A DNA stretch of 64,000 bases, from positions 744,001-808,000 of the forward strand of contig JAIXSQ010000007.1 of NCBI GenBank assembly GCA_027484575.1, in the 5' to 3' direction. The translations under genes and the position numbers were made by a program. Source of the DNA: Comamonadaceae bacterium. GTDB lineage: Bacteria; Pseudomonadota; Gammaproteobacteria; Burkholderiales; Burkholderiaceae_C. This document shows, piece after piece, positions 1 to 9,315 of this stretch. How positions within the stretch are numbered: position 1 is the stretch's first letter; each line of letters opens with the position of its first letter. The notes beneath the pieces are model-generated. The model worked only from the letters and a program-made list of their open reading frames with translations. It did not search any database and was not told where the DNA came from.

Positions 1-1337
1 AGGTACAGCACGCCGCCGACCACGCGGATCACGTAGAAGGGATAGGTCGCCTTGACCGACTCGACGAAGGTGTAGGTCAGGGTGCCGTCGGTGTTGATGG
101 CGCGCCACATCAGGCCCTGCATCACGCCGGCGATCCACATCGCGGCGATGTACAGCACGATGCCGACGGTGGCGATCCAGAAGTGCAGCTCGATGGCCTT
201 GACCGAGTACATCTGCTTCTGGCCGAACAGGCGCGGGATCAGGTAGTACAGGCAGCCCATGGAGATCAGGCCGACCCAGCCCAGCGCGCCGGAGTGCACG
301 TGGCCGATGGTCCAGTCCGTGTAGTGCGACAGGGCGTTGACGGTCTTGATGGACATCATCGGGCCCTCGAAGGTGCTCATGCCGTAGAACGACAGCGACA
401 CGATCATGAAGCGCAGCACCGGGTCGTCGCGCAGCTTGTGCCAGGCGCCCGACAGGGTCATCACGCCGTTGATCATCCCGCCCCAGCTGGGGGCCAGCAG
501 GATCAGCGAGAACAGCATGCCCACCGACTGGGTCCAGTCCGGCAGCGCGGTGTAGTGCAGGTGGTGCGGGCCCGCCCACATGTAGGTGAAGATCAGCGCC
601 CAGAAGTGGACGATGGACAGCCGGTAGCTGTAGACCGGGCGCTCGGCCTGCTTGGGGACGAAGTAGTACATCATCCCCAGGAAGCCGGCGGTCAGGTAGA
701 AGCCCACCGCGTTGTGCCCGTACCACCACTGCACCATCGCGTCCTGCACGCCGGCATAGGCCGAGTACGACTTCATGAAGCCCGCGGGGATCGCGGCGCT
801 GTTGACCAGGTGCAGCAGGGCCACGGCGATGATGAAGGCGCCGTAGAACCAGTTGGCCACGTAGATGTGGCGGACCTTGCGGGTGCCCACGGTGCCGAAG
901 AACACGATCGCGTACGACACCCACACCAGCGTGATCAGGATGTCGATCGGCCACTCCAGCTCGGCGTATTCCTTGCCCGAGGTGTAGCCCAGCGGCAGGC
1001 TGATCGCCGCCGCGAGGATCACCGCCTGCCAGCCCCAGAACGTGAAGGAGGCCAGCTTGGGCAGGAACAGCGGCACGTGCGAGGTGCGCTGCACGCACCA
1101 GTAGCTGGTGGCGAAGAGGGCGCAGCCGCCGAACGCGAAGATGACCGCGTTGGTGTGCAGCGGGCGCAGGCGCCCGTAGCTGAGCCAGGGGATGCCGAAG
1201 TTCAGTTCCGGCCAGGCCAGCTGGGCCGCGATGAACACGCCGACGAGCATGCCCACCACGCCCCAGACGACGGCCATCAGCGTGAACTGCCGCACCACGG
1301 TGTCGTGGTACTGGACTGCTGGAGTGGATTGGTTCAT
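1..1337 (-). CDS. ccoN: cbb3-type cytochrome c oxidase subunit I, CcoN (C-terminus cut by window edge)
   Basis: Catalytic haem-copper subunit of the high-affinity cbb3 terminal oxidase in the cytoplasmic membrane, which reduces oxygen to water under low oxygen. The 445 visible residues start at ATG 1337 ([12 protein letters not shown]) and show the family's run of membrane helices. His-rich conserved stretches are present, such as [26 protein letters not shown] and [17 protein letters not shown], which carry haem and CuB ligands in this family. CcoN is usually about 475 residues, so roughly 30 are missing beyond position 1. An FNR-type promoter lies just upstream, with the assembly genes ccoS and ccoI beyond it on the same strand. 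ccoO, ccoQ and ccoP would be expected to follow outside the window. Confidence 0.97.
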   Translation of the reverse strand, partial: MNQSTPAVQYHDTVVRQFTLMAVVWGVVGMLVGVFIAAQLAWPELNFGIPWLSYGRLRPLHTNAVIFAFGGCALFATSYWCVQRTSHVPLFLPKLASFTFWGWQAVILAAAISLPLGYTSGKEYAELEWPIDILITLVWVSYAIVFFGTVGTRKVRHIYVANWFYGAFIIAVALLHLVNSAAIPAGFMKSYSAYAGVQDAMVQWWYGHNAVGFYLTAGFLGMMYYFVPKQAERPVYSYRLSIVHFWALIFTYMWAGPHHLHYTALPDWTQSVGMLFSLILLAPSWGGMINGVMTLSGAWHKLRDDPVLRFMIVSLSFYGMSTFEGPMMSIKTVNALSHYTDWTIGHVHSGALGWVGLISMGCLYYLIPRLFGQKQMYSVKAIELHFWIATVGIVLYIAAMWIAGVMQGLMWRAINTDGTLTYTFVESVKATYPFYVIRVVGGVLY

Positions 1338-1367
1338 TTTGGGAGACACCTTGATCGTGACCTTGGC

Positions 1368-1409
1368 AGTGTCACGGAGGCACCTCCCGGCAGCCTTGAT
1401 GGAGGTCAA
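1368..1409 (-). promoter_or_regulatory. FNR/ANR-type promoter of ccoN
   Basis: A near-palindrome TTGAT-GGAG-GTCAA at 1396-1409 matches the FNR/ANR consensus TTGAT-N4-ATCAA. Its centre lies about 65 nt before the ccoN ATG. With the usual class II spacing (-41.5) transcription would begin near 1361, leaving a leader of about 24 nt. A weak -10 (GACACT on the minus strand) sits at 1373-1368. Oxygen-controlled expression of ccoN is the expected reading. Confidence 0.75.
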
Positions 1410-1440
1410 GCCTGCCGCAGGGCAGGCGTCGACGCCGTGC

Positions 1441-1578
1441 TCAGTCGTTCTCGAGGATGCGCTGGCCCTCGGCCTCGACGCCGTCGAACTGGCCGCGCCA
1501 CACGGCCCAGGCCAGCGCGCCCAGGATCGCCAGGGCCAGCACGACGGACAGGGGCACGAGCAGGAAGAGGATGTCCAT
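1441..1578 (-). CDS. ccoS: cbb3 oxidase maturation protein CcoS
   Basis: A 45-residue single-span membrane protein. It has a hydrophobic helix at residues 4-27, then the CcoS hallmark [19 protein letters not shown]. CcoS is needed to insert redox cofactors into CcoN during cbb3 oxidase assembly. It starts at ATG 1578, follows ccoI by 35 bp on the same strand and precedes ccoN, which is the common ccoI-ccoS-ccoN order. The length is normal for the family, which ranges from about 45 to 70 residues. Confidence 0.93.
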   Translation of the reverse strand: MDILFLLVPLSVVLALAILGALAWAVWRGQFDGVEAEGQRILEND

Positions 1579-1613
1579 GGGAGCTTTCGCGAGATGTTCG
1601 TCCAGTGGCCGAC

Positions 1614-3893
1614 TCAGGCCGGTGCGCGCGCGAGGCGCGCGGCATTGAGCACCACGGCCAGCGAGCTGGCGGCCATGCCCAGGCCGGCGGCCCAGGGCGG
1701 CATCCAGCCGGCCAGCGCCAGCGGCACGCACACCGCGTTGTAGGCGGCGGCCCAGGCGAGGTTCTGGCGCACGATGCGGCGGGTGCGGCGCGACAGCTGC
1801 AGCAGCAGCGGCAGCGCCGCCAGCTGGCCGCCGGGCACGATGAAATCGGCGCGCGATTGCGCGAGCGGCGCGCCCTGCCCCATCGCCACCGACAGGTCGG
1901 CGCGGGCCAGCACCGGGCCGTCGTTCAGGCCGTCGCCCACCATGGCGACGCGGTGGCCGGCCGCCTGCAGTGCCGCCACGTGGGCCAGCTTGTCCTCGGG
2001 CGACTGGCGCCCCTGCGCCTGCGCGATGCCGGCACGCGCGGCCAGGCGGTGCACCGCCGGCTCCCGGTCGCCCGAGAGCAAGGCCGGCTGCAGGCCCGCG
2101 CGTTGCAGGTGCATCACCGCGGCCGCCGCGTCGTCGCGCAGGCTCTCCTGCAGCGTGAAGCTCGCCATCCATCCCTGCGCGTCGGCCAGGTGCACCTGCA
2201 GCCGGTCGCCCGGCTCGCCCGGTGCGCGGGTCCAGTCGGCCGAGCCCAGGCGCAGGGCCAGGCGCGCGCCGTCCGCCGCGACGACGGTGCCGGCCAGTCC
2301 CTGCCCCGCCGTCTCCCGCAGGGCCTCGGCTGCCAGTGGCTGGCCGTCCCCCGCAGCGGCTGCGAGCGCGCGCGAGGCCGGGTGCAGCGACTGCCGCGCC
2401 AGCGCGGCGGCCAGTTGCAGGGCCAGCGCCGGATCGACGCCGGCGCGGGTGGCGGTGTCCGCCAGGTCCAGCCGGTCGCGCGTGAGCGTGCCGGTCTTGT
2501 CGAGCACCACCCGGTCGATGGTGGCGCCGGATTCCAGGGCCTCGAGGCGGCGCACCAGGATGCCCCGGCGCGCCAGGGCACCGGCGGCTGCCAGCGTGGC
2601 GGCCGGCGTGGCCAGCGAGAGCGCGCAGGGGCAGGTGACGATCAGCACGGCCACCGCGATGCCCAGCGCGCGGCCCGGCCCCTGCGGCCACCACCACCAC
2701 GCGGCGGCCGCCGCGGCCAGCAGCACCGCCACCAGGAACGGGCCCGCGATGCGGTCGGCCAGCAGCGCCAGGCGGGGCTTGTCGACCGAGGCCTGCTCCA
2801 TCAGCGCCACGATGCCCGCATAGCGGGTGTCGTCGCCCAGGCGCTCGACGCGCACGCGCAGCACGCCGGCCAGGTTGTGGCTGCCGGCGATGACGGCGTC
2901 GCCGGGCCCGCGCGCGAGCGGCTCGGACTCCCCGGTGAGCAGCGCCTCGTCGACGCGGCTGTCGCCCGCCAGCACGGTGCCGTCGGCCGGGAACGCCTCG
3001 CCCGGCAGCACCCGGATGCAGTCGCCCACGTGCAGGCGGCGCACCGCCACCCGCTCGGTGCTGCCGTCGGCGCGCTCGCGCTCGACGGTGGCGGGCAGCC
3101 GGCGCATCAGCGCCTCGAGCGCGCCCGCGGTGCGGTCGCGCAGGCGCTGCTCGAGCAGCCGGCCCGACAGCAGGAAGAACACGAACATGGTGACCGAGTC
3201 GTACCAGACCTCGTGGCCCAGGGGCCCGGTCGGATCCCAGGTGGCCGCGGTGCTGGCACCGAAGGCGATCAGGATGCCCAGCGCGACCGGCACGTCCATG
3301 CCGGCGCGGCCGTGGCGCAGGTCGCGCAGCGCCGAGGTGAAGAAAGGCCAGCAGGAGAACAGCACCACGGGCACCGTCAGCACCCACGAGGCCCAGCGCA
3401 GCAGCGCCTGGAGGTCGGGCGTGATGTCGCCGGGTTCGGCGATGTACGCGGGATAGGCGTACATCATCACCTGCATCATGCAGAAGCCGGCCACCAGCCA
3501 GCGCCACAGCAGGCGCCGCCGGGCCTGCTCGCGCGGCCGCGCCGCCAGCGCGTCGGCGGCGGGCAGGCCGCCGTAGCCGGCGCGGCCCAGCGCGGCCACC
3601 CAGTCCGACGGCCGGCAGGTCCCGGGGACCCAGGTGATGCGCGCGGTGGCGGTGCTGCCGTTGACCTGCACCGACTGCACGCCACGCACGCCGCCGATCG
3701 CCTGCTCGACCGTGAGCGTGCAGGCCGCGCAGTGCATGCCCTCGATGGCGACGTACGACTCCCACAGGCCGCCGGCGCCCGGCACCGGCCGGCTGAACGC
3801 CTCCCACTCGCCCGGCTCGTCGAGCGCCAGGGCGGCATCGGGCAGGGCGCGCGGCACGGGTGCGGCCGGCAGGGCAAGAGTCGCGGAGGGCAT
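1614..3893 (-). CDS. ccoI: Copper-transporting P1B-type ATPase CcoI (cbb3 oxidase assembly)
   Basis: Membrane ATPase that supplies copper for the cbb3 oxidase. Numbered from ATG 3893 (759 aa), it has an N-terminal metal-binding HMA domain with GMHCAAC (Cys 55 and 58), the TGES actuator motif, the CPC membrane metal site at residues 421-423, the phosphorylated Asp 465 in DKTGTLT, and GDGLNDGPVL in the hinge. A GTG at 3935 would add 14 residues, but it lies inside the FNR box and before the predicted transcription start, so I prefer ATG 3893. No Shine-Dalgarno is visible there, which fits a leaderless mRNA. The adjacent ccoS and ccoN fix the role as oxidase assembly rather than general copper export. 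Confidence 0.93.
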   Translation of the reverse strand: MPSATLALPAAPVPRALPDAALALDEPGEWEAFSRPVPGAGGLWESYVAIEGMHCAACTLTVEQAIGGVRGVQSVQVNGSTATARITWVPGTCRPSDWVAALGRAGYGGLPAADALAARPREQARRRLLWRWLVAGFCMMQVMMYAYPAYIAEPGDITPDLQALLRWASWVLTVPVVLFSCWPFFTSALRDLRHGRAGMDVPVALGILIAFGASTAATWDPTGPLGHEVWYDSVTMFVFFLLSGRLLEQRLRDRTAGALEALMRRLPATVERERADGSTERVAVRRLHVGDCIRVLPGEAFPADGTVLAGDSRVDEALLTGESEPLARGPGDAVIAGSHNLAGVLRVRVERLGDDTRYAGIVALMEQASVDKPRLALLADRIAGPFLVAVLLAAAAAAWWWWPQGPGRALGIAVAVLIVTCPCALSLATPAATLAAAGALARRGILVRRLEALESGATIDRVVLDKTGTLTRDRLDLADTATRAGVDPALALQLAAALARQSLHPASRALAAAAGDGQPLAAEALRETAGQGLAGTVVAADGARLALRLGSADWTRAPGEPGDRLQVHLADAQGWMASFTLQESLRDDAAAAVMHLQRAGLQPALLSGDREPAVHRLAARAGIAQAQGRQSPEDKLAHVAALQAAGHRVAMVGDGLNDGPVLARADLSVAMGQGAPLAQSRADFIVPGGQLAALPLLLQLSRRTRRIVRQNLAWAAAYNAVCVPLALAGWMPPWAAGLGMAASSLAVVLNAARLARAPA

Positions 3894-3900
3894 GTCGGGA

Positions 3901-3942
3901 AGGCTAGCGGGCCCGGCCGCCGTGCCCGTTGACACACGTCAA
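3901..3942 (-). promoter_or_regulatory. FNR-type promoter of ccoI
   Basis: A perfect dyad TTGAC-ACAC-GTCAA lies at 3929-3942. A -10 hexamer TAGCCT (minus strand, 3906-3901) follows at class II spacing. The predicted transcription start near 3894 touches the ATG at 3893. This arrangement argues for a leaderless ccoI transcript controlled by an FNR/ANR-type regulator. Confidence 0.7.
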
Positions 3943-3983
3943 GCGGCACCCGCCCCACGTGCCGGCCATCGCGGCGCGGCGGC

Positions 3984-4025
3984 TTGACGCGGGTCAAGGG
4001 CGCGGCTGCCGGTGCGCCCTACCCT
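3984..4025 (+). promoter_or_regulatory. FNR-type promoter of the first universal stress gene
   Basis: A second perfect dyad TTGAC-GCGG-GTCAA lies at 3984-3997. A -10 hexamer TACCCT sits at 4020-4025, giving a predicted start near 4032 and a leader of about 44 nt carrying AGGAGG at 4064-4069. The two boxes in this 182-bp divergent spacer each sit at the right distance for their own gene. Confidence 0.68.
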
Positions 4026-4075
4026 GCGGGGGTCGAACGATCATCCATGACGGACCACACCCCAGGAGGCCATCC

Positions 4076-4519
4076 ATGTACGAACGCATCCTCGTCGCCA
4101 CCGACGACAGCAAGCTGTCGCGCAAGGCGGTCAAGTCCGCCATCGGGCTGGCCAAGTCCACCGGCGCCGAGCTGGTCGCGCTGCACGTCGTGCCGCGCTA
4201 CCCGGTGAGCTACTTCGAGGGCGCGGTCGCGATGGACCCGCGCGACGTGGCCAAGGTCGAGAAGGACTGGGCCGACAAGGGCCAGGCCATGGTCGACGCG
4301 GTCGCCCGCGACGCGGCCAAGTCCGGCGTCGCCGCCAAGGGCGCCATCGCGCGCTCCGACGCCGTGGCCGACGCGATCCTGTCGGCGGCGAAGAAGCACA
4401 AGTGCGACCTCGTCGTCATGGCCTCGCACGGCCGCCGCGGCATCAGCCGCGTGCTGCTGGGCAGCGAGACGCAGCACGTGCTGACGCACGGGACCATCCC
4501 GGTCCTGGTGCTGCGCTGA
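4076..4519 (+). CDS. Universal stress protein (UspA family)
   Basis: A 147-residue single Usp domain starting at ATG 4076 with AGGAGG 7 nt upstream. The N-terminal strand MYERILVATDDS and the C-terminal loop ASHGRRGISRVLLGS define the family. The ATP-binding motif G-x2-G-x9-G-[ST] is nearly complete, with Ala in place of the first Gly. Usp proteins promote survival in starvation or low oxygen. The FNR-type box upstream and the divergent ccoI suggest this one belongs to the micro-oxic response. A second Usp gene follows after 73 bp. Confidence 0.92.
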   Translation: MYERILVATDDSKLSRKAVKSAIGLAKSTGAELVALHVVPRYPVSYFEGAVAMDPRDVAKVEKDWADKGQAMVDAVARDAAKSGVAAKGAIARSDAVADAILSAAKKHKCDLVVMASHGRRGISRVLLGSETQHVLTHGTIPVLVLR

Positions 4520-4592
4520 TCCCGCCGGCACCGGCAGTCCGGCGTCCGGCCCCCCAAGCACACGACCACACGACCACACCCAAGGAGAACCG

Positions 4593-5015
4593 ATGCGCAT
4601 CGTCCTCGCCGCCGACGGCAGCAAGTACACCAAGAAGGCCCTGGCCTTCCTCGCCACCCACGAATCGCTGGCCGGCCCCGACGACGAGGTCGTCGTGGTC
4701 AACGTGCAGCCGGCCATGCCGCCGCGGGTGCGCAGCATGGTCGGCGCCTCGGCCGTCAACGGCTACCACGCCGACGAGGCGGCCAAGGTGCTCGAGCCCA
4801 TCGAGAAGTTCCTGGCCCGCAAGAAGATCGCCTACCGCACCGAGTGGAAGGTGGGCGAGCCGGCCCAGCAGATCGTGCAGCTGGCCGACAAGGCCAAGGC
4901 GCACATGGTCGTGATGGGCACGCACGGCTACGGCATGCTCGGCCGCGCCGTGATGGGCAGCGTCGCCACCCGCGTGCTCGCCGAGGCCAAGGTGCCCGTG
5001 CTGCTGGTCAAGTAA
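4593..5015 (+). CDS. Universal stress protein (UspA family)
   Basis: A 140-residue Usp domain starting at ATG 4593 with an AAGGAG site. It has the family start MRIVLAADGSKYTKKAL and an intact ATP-binding motif, GTHG-x9-GS, near residues 108-122, unlike the preceding gene. It is probably co-transcribed with that gene from the FNR-type promoter at 3984-4025. The two paralogues are clearly diverged, so this is not a recent duplication. Confidence 0.92.
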   Translation: MRIVLAADGSKYTKKALAFLATHESLAGPDDEVVVVNVQPAMPPRVRSMVGASAVNGYHADEAAKVLEPIEKFLARKKIAYRTEWKVGEPAQQIVQLADKAKAHMVVMGTHGYGMLGRAVMGSVATRVLAEAKVPVLLVK

Positions 5016-5095
5016 GGCCCGCCCTGCCCTGCCCCCGCCGCGACACCGCGGCCGGGGCGCTCCCCCTACCATCCGGCCTCCCCCTGGAGCACGCG

Positions 5096-5878
5096 ATGGA
5101 TCCCCAGACTTCCCCGACTGCACGCCCGGTGGCCCTGGTCACCGGCTCGGCCACCGGCGTGGGCGCCGCCACCGTGCTGCTGCTCGCGCGCCGCGGCTGG
5201 GACGTGGTGGTGAACTACTCGCGCAGCGCCGACGAGGCGCGGGCCACGGCGCAGGCCTGCGGGGAGGCCGGCGCCGCCGTGCTGCTGCAGCAGGCCGACG
5301 TGGCCGACGACGCGCAGTGCCGCGCGCTGGTGGACGCCACCGTGGCGCGCTTCGGCCGCCTCGACGCCCTGGTCAACAACGCCGGCGTGTCGGTGTTCGG
5401 CGACCAGGCCCGGTGGGACGCGCTCGACGCCGCGGCCTTCGAGCGGGTGCTGGGGGTCAACACCCTGGGCACCTTCCAGATGGTGCGGGCCGCCGCGCCG
5501 CACCTGAAGGCCGCGGGCGGCAGCATCACCAACGTGTCCTCGGTGGCCGGGGCGCTGGGCATCGGCTCGTCGGTGCCCTACGTCGCCTCCAAGGGCGCGG
5601 TCAACGCCCTCACCCTGCACCTGGCGCGCGTGCTGGCGCCCGAGATCCGGGTCAACGCGGTCTGCCCCGGGCTGGTCACCTCGCGCTGGTTCGAGCGCGG
5701 TGTCGGCGCCGAGGCGGCGGCCAAGGGCCGCGCCGCCTACGAGGCCGGCGTGCCGCTGCAGCGCGCCAGCAGCCCCGAGGACGTGGCCGAGGCCATCGGC
5801 TGGCTGGTGACCGGCGCGGCCAGCGTCACCGGCGAGCTGCTGCTGCTCGACGGCGGCCTGCACCTGGGCCGGCGCTGA
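5096..5878 (+). CDS. SDR-family NAD(P)-dependent oxidoreductase
   Basis: A 260-residue classical short-chain dehydrogenase/reductase. It has the nucleotide-binding TGSATGVG (residues 17-24), NNAG, an active-site Ser in NVSSVAG, and the catalytic YVASK. A C-terminal GELLLLDGGLHL is typical of FabG-like SDRs. Substrate cannot be told from sequence. FabG-like 3-oxoacyl or sugar alcohol dehydrogenase activity are both possible. ATG 5096 is chosen because the Rossmann strand begins 12 residues later. It is convergent with the chemoreceptor gene, only 12 bp away. Confidence 0.88.
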   Translation: MDPQTSPTARPVALVTGSATGVGAATVLLLARRGWDVVVNYSRSADEARATAQACGEAGAAVLLQQADVADDAQCRALVDATVARFGRLDALVNNAGVSVFGDQARWDALDAAAFERVLGVNTLGTFQMVRAAAPHLKAAGGSITNVSSVAGALGIGSSVPYVASKGAVNALTLHLARVLAPEIRVNAVCPGLVTSRWFERGVGAEAAAKGRAAYEAGVPLQRASSPEDVAEAIGWLVTGAASVTGELLLLDGGLHLGRR

Positions 5879-5890
5879 GCGGGCGGGCGC

Positions 5891-7465
5891 TCAGGCCGCC
5901 GCGCCCTCGACCCGGAACACCGACACGGCCTCCTGCAGCCGCGCGGCCTGCTGGCGCAGGCTCTGCGCCGCGGCCGCACTCTGCTCGACCAGGGCCGCGT
6001 TCTGCTGCGTGGCCCGGTCCAGCTGCCCGACCGCCGAGCCGATCTGCTCGATGCCGCCCTGCTGCTCGCCCGTGGACTCGCCCATGCGCCGGATCAGGCC
6101 CGCCACGCGCTCGACCTGCTCGACGATGTCGCGCATCGCCGCGCCCGCATGCTCGACCTGCGACGTGCCGGCCTCGACCTGGCCGACGCTGGCACCGATC
6201 AGCGCCTTGATCTCGCGTGCCGCGTCGGCGCTGCGCTGCGCCAGCGTCCGAACCTCGGAGGCCACCACGGCGAAGCCGCGGCCCTGCTCGCCCGCGCGCG
6301 CGGCCTCGACCGCCGCGTTGAGCGCCAGGATGTTGGTCTGGAAGGCGATGCCGTCGATCACGCCGATGATGTCGGCCACGCGGCGCGAGCCGGCGGCGAT
6401 GTCCTGCATGGTCGCCACCACCTGGCCCACCGCCTCCCCGCCACGCGACGCGGCGGTGCTGGCGGCCCCGGCCATGTCCACCGCCTCGCGGGCGGTCGCG
6501 GCATTGGCCCGCACGGTGCCGGTCAGCTGCTGCATCGACGCGGCGGTCTGCTGCAGGCTGGAGGCCTGGGCCTCGGTGCGCTGGCTGAGGTCGTCGTTGC
6601 CGCTGGCGATCTGGCCGGCGGCGGTGGCGATCGCGTCGGTGCCCCCGCGCACGCTGCCCACCACGCGCGCGAGATTGCCGGTCATGGTGGTCAGGGCCTG
6701 GGCCAGCTGCGCGGTCTCGTCGCGTCCGCGGGCGTCCAGCCGGACCGTCAGGTCGCCGCCGGCCACGCGCTGGGCCACCTGCATGGCCTCGTGCAGCGGC
6801 ACGGTGACCGAGCGGGCGATCAGCCAGGCGAACGCGGCGCCCAGCAGCACCGACACCCCAGCCAGCACGGCCAGCGTCGTGAGCGCCCACCGGTAGTCGC
6901 GGGCCGAGCTCTGCGCCGCGCGGTCGGCGATCTGGACGTTGTACTCCCAGAACTGGTCCAGCGCCTTCTGCGACGCATTGAACGCGGTGCGCGCGTCGCC
7001 GTACAGGATGGCCTTGGCCTCACCGAGCAGGCCGATGTCGCCGCGCACCTTGGCCGAGGCGTCGCGCATGCGCGGCCAGATCGCCTCGTAGGCCGCCGCC
7101 AGTTTCTGCACCTCCTGCCAGTTGGCACGGTCGGTGGCATCGGCCACCAGCGGCTCGTAGGCCTTGAGGGCGTCGCGGATCCCGGCGTGGGCCTTCTCGA
7201 TGCGCTGCTCGAAGTCCTGCGCCTCCTTGGCGGTGGTGGACATCATGTGCTGCGACTCGATGCGGCGCACGTCCTGCAGGTGGCGGCGCACGTCGGCCAC
7301 GACGCGCAGGGACGGCACGACCGAGGTGTTGACGAAGTTCACGTTGGCCTGGGTGCGGGAGAGCGTCCAGGCGCCCGTGGCGGCCGTGGCGCACAGCAGC
7401 AGGAGCACGAGGGCGAAGGCGGCCGCCAGTCGGCGGCCGATGGGCAGGGCACGGAAGAAGGACAC
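5891..7465 (-). CDS. Methyl-accepting chemotaxis protein
   Basis: Chemoreceptor of about 524 residues from GTG 7465 ([13 protein letters not shown]), which has GGAG a few bases upstream. A GTG at 7558 would add 31 residues. Order: membrane helix at residues 10-32, a periplasmic four-helix-bundle-like sensor (to about 190), second membrane helix, HAMP linker, then the long signalling coiled coil. The hairpin tip is conserved ([20 protein letters not shown]). It ends without a CheR/CheB-tethering pentapeptide, finishing FRVEGAAA. It signals to CheA/CheW and the ligand is unknown. No che genes are nearby. Confidence 0.93.
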   Translation of the reverse strand: MSFFRALPIGRRLAAAFALVLLLLCATAATGAWTLSRTQANVNFVNTSVVPSLRVVADVRRHLQDVRRIESQHMMSTTAKEAQDFEQRIEKAHAGIRDALKAYEPLVADATDRANWQEVQKLAAAYEAIWPRMRDASAKVRGDIGLLGEAKAILYGDARTAFNASQKALDQFWEYNVQIADRAAQSSARDYRWALTTLAVLAGVSVLLGAAFAWLIARSVTVPLHEAMQVAQRVAGGDLTVRLDARGRDETAQLAQALTTMTGNLARVVGSVRGGTDAIATAAGQIASGNDDLSQRTEAQASSLQQTAASMQQLTGTVRANAATAREAVDMAGAASTAASRGGEAVGQVVATMQDIAAGSRRVADIIGVIDGIAFQTNILALNAAVEAARAGEQGRGFAVVASEVRTLAQRSADAAREIKALIGASVGQVEAGTSQVEHAGAAMRDIVEQVERVAGLIRRMGESTGEQQGGIEQIGSAVGQLDRATQQNAALVEQSAAAAQSLRQQAARLQEAVSVFRVEGAAA

Positions 7466-7627
7466 GGCGGGCTCCGGTGGTTTCGCGATCCCCGCAGTGT
7501 CACGACTGACACCCTGGGCGAAGGCCCGATCAGCAGGCCGAAGACCGCGGTGTTTCACGCCGTTGTCACGGACCGCACGCCAGCGGTGCGGGCGCGCCCG
7601 GGCGCGGGGCGTCGCGGGCCGGCGGCC

Positions 7628-8782
7628 TCAGTCGAACAGTCGCCGCGCGACCAGTTCGCGCATGATTTCCGTGGTGCCGCCGTAGATGCGCTGCACCCGC
7701 GCGTCGGCCCAGGCGCGGGCGATCGGCAGCTCGCGCATGTAGCCCCAGCCGCCGAACATCTGCAGGCAGCGGTCGAGCACCGAGAACTGCATCTCGCTGG
7801 CCCAGGCCTTGAGGGCCGACGCCGTGGCGCTGTCCAGCCGGCCGTCGATGTGCCGGCACACGCAGTCCTCGGCGAAGGCGCGCGCGGCCAGCGTGTCGGA
7901 CCAGCAGGCGGCCAGGCCGTGCCGCAGCACCTGCTTGTCGGCCAGGGGCGCGCCGAAGGCCTTGCGCTCGCGCAGCCAGTCGCGCGCCCACAGCACCGCG
8001 CCTTCCATCGCCGCGACGGCCCACAGCGCCACCAGCAGCCGCTCCTGCGGCAGCTCGGTCATCAGGTAGCCGAAGCCGCGCCCGTCCTCGCCCAGCAGCG
8101 CGTCGGCCGGCAGCAGCATGTCGTCGAAGAACAGCTCCGAGGTGTCCTGCGCCAGCATGCCCAGCTTCTCCAGCTTGCGGCCGCGCCGGAAGCCCGGCAG
8201 CGAGGTGTCCACCAGCAGCAGGCTCACGCCCTTGGCGCCCTTCTCGGGCTGGGTCTTGGCGGCCACGATCACCAGGTCGGCCAGCTGGCCGTTGGAGATG
8301 AAGGTCTTCTGCCCGGACAGCTTCCAGCGTCCGTCGGGCTGCTGCACGGCGCGGGTGCGGATGGCGGCCAGGTCGCTGCCGGTGTCGGGCTCGGTCATGG
8401 CGATCGCGCCGATCACCTCGCCGCTGGCCATGCGCGGCAGCCAGCGCTGCTGCTGGGCCGCGCTGCCGTAATGCACCAGGTAGGGCGCCACGATCTCGGA
8501 ATGCAGGTGGAACACCGGGCCCGACAGGCCCAGCCGGCCCAGCTCCTGCGTGAACACCTGGCAGGCGCGGAAGTCGGCACCGGCGCCGCCCAGCGCCTCG
8601 GGCGTCGTCATGCACAGCAGCCCGGCCGTGCCGGCGGCACGCCAGACGTCGCGCGAGACCATGCCGTCGCGCTCCCACTGCGCGTGGTGCGGCGCGACCT
8701 GCTCGCGCGCGAAGCGCCGCGCGGTGTCGCGCAGCGCGGCCATCTCGGGGGAATCGTGGTCCTCGAACAGCGCCTCGGTCAT
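7628..8782 (-). CDS. Acyl-CoA dehydrogenase
   Basis: A 384-residue FAD-dependent acyl-CoA dehydrogenase for the first step of beta-oxidation or a related acyl-CoA degradation. The three-domain pattern is complete: AMTEPDTGSDLAAIRT at about 128-143, an FFDDMLLP strand, and C-terminal RIYGGTTEIMRELVARRL. The short-chain/medium-chain catalytic Glu position in the C-terminal YEGT motif is Gly here. The LPQERLL segment instead supplies Glu 247, as in long-chain and isovaleryl-type enzymes. That places the base in helix G and suggests a long or branched acyl substrate. It is monocistronic, and no CoA ligase or hydratase lies nearby. Confidence 0.92.
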   Translation of the reverse strand: MTEALFEDHDSPEMAALRDTARRFAREQVAPHHAQWERDGMVSRDVWRAAGTAGLLCMTTPEALGGAGADFRACQVFTQELGRLGLSGPVFHLHSEIVAPYLVHYGSAAQQQRWLPRMASGEVIGAIAMTEPDTGSDLAAIRTRAVQQPDGRWKLSGQKTFISNGQLADLVIVAAKTQPEKGAKGVSLLLVDTSLPGFRRGRKLEKLGMLAQDTSELFFDDMLLPADALLGEDGRGFGYLMTELPQERLLVALWAVAAMEGAVLWARDWLRERKAFGAPLADKQVLRHGLAACWSDTLAARAFAEDCVCRHIDGRLDSATASALKAWASEMQFSVLDRCLQMFGGWGYMRELPIARAWADARVQRIYGGTTEIMRELVARRLFD

Positions 8783-8872
8783 GCGGCTCCAGCCTCGTCC
8801 TGCGATGCGGGCCGCGGCGCGGCCCCGTGCGGACGATGCTAGCGGCCGGCGGGGCGGACCACAGCAGGGGAT

Positions 8873-8894
8873 GCCCGGGGCCGCAGCCCCGGGC
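8873..8894 (-). terminator. Perfect 9-bp GC hairpin downstream of the coiled-coil gene
   Basis: GCCCGGGGC at 8873-8881 pairs with GCCCCGGGC at 8886-8894 around a 4-nt loop. It lies 13 bp past the stop of the minus-strand gene at 8907-9230. There is no following T-run on either strand, so it may only stabilise the 3' end or act as a weak terminator. Confidence 0.4.
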
Positions 8895-8906
8895 GAAACG
8901 GCGGCT

Positions 8907-9230
8907 TCAGGCGGCCTGGTCCTCGACCTCGTGCTTCAGCTGCGAGGCTTCCTGGTGCGCCTTCTGGATCGCCTGCTGCAGCACCGGGTCGACCTGGCCG
9001 GCGGTGCGGCACAACTGCATCGCGCGGTCGGCGGTCTCCTCGACCTGCATCACGGCCTGGCGCAGCTGCTGCTCGTCCTGCAGCGTGCGGCCCTGGCGGG
9101 CCTGCTGGTGCAGCGATTCCACGACCTGGCGCAGCTCCTGCGGCACGTTGCCGCCGCGCAGCGCGTCCTTGGCGTCGTCGACGCAGTCCTCGATCCGGTC
9201 GAGGCGTTGTTGCAGTTCCTGCACTTGCAT
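8907..9230 (-). CDS. Small cytoplasmic coiled-coil protein of unknown function
   Basis: A 107-residue, Gln- and Glu-rich protein with no signal peptide or membrane segment. It is almost wholly helical, with heptad patterns from MQVQELQQRLDRIEDCVDDAK to the end. ATG 9230 has a good AGGAGAA site 5 nt upstream, which supports it as a real gene. It stands alone between the acyl-CoA dehydrogenase and edd-eda genes. I do not recognise a named domain. It could be a small dimeric scaffold or stress protein, but nothing in the sequence decides this. Confidence 0.72.
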   Translation of the reverse strand: MQVQELQQRLDRIEDCVDDAKDALRGGNVPQELRQVVESLHQQARQGRTLQDEQQLRQAVMQVEETADRAMQLCRTAGQVDPVLQQAIQKAHQEASQLKHEVEDQAA

Positions 9231-9315
9231 GGTGTTCTCCTGGAGGGGTGGGACAAGCCACGCAGGCTACGCAGGCCCCGCGCCCGCGCTGTCGGACGGG
9301 GCCGCGCGTGCGGCG

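Noticed and set aside
183..3932. A 1249-codon open frame on the plus strand across ccoN, ccoS and ccoI
   Set aside because: It is antisense to three clear genes and reads as His/Arg/Gln/Gly low complexity. Such frames are expected opposite high-GC genes.
3894..3935. GTG 3935 as the ccoI start
   Set aside because: It lies within the FNR box and upstream of the predicted transcription start. The added 14 residues are not family-like.
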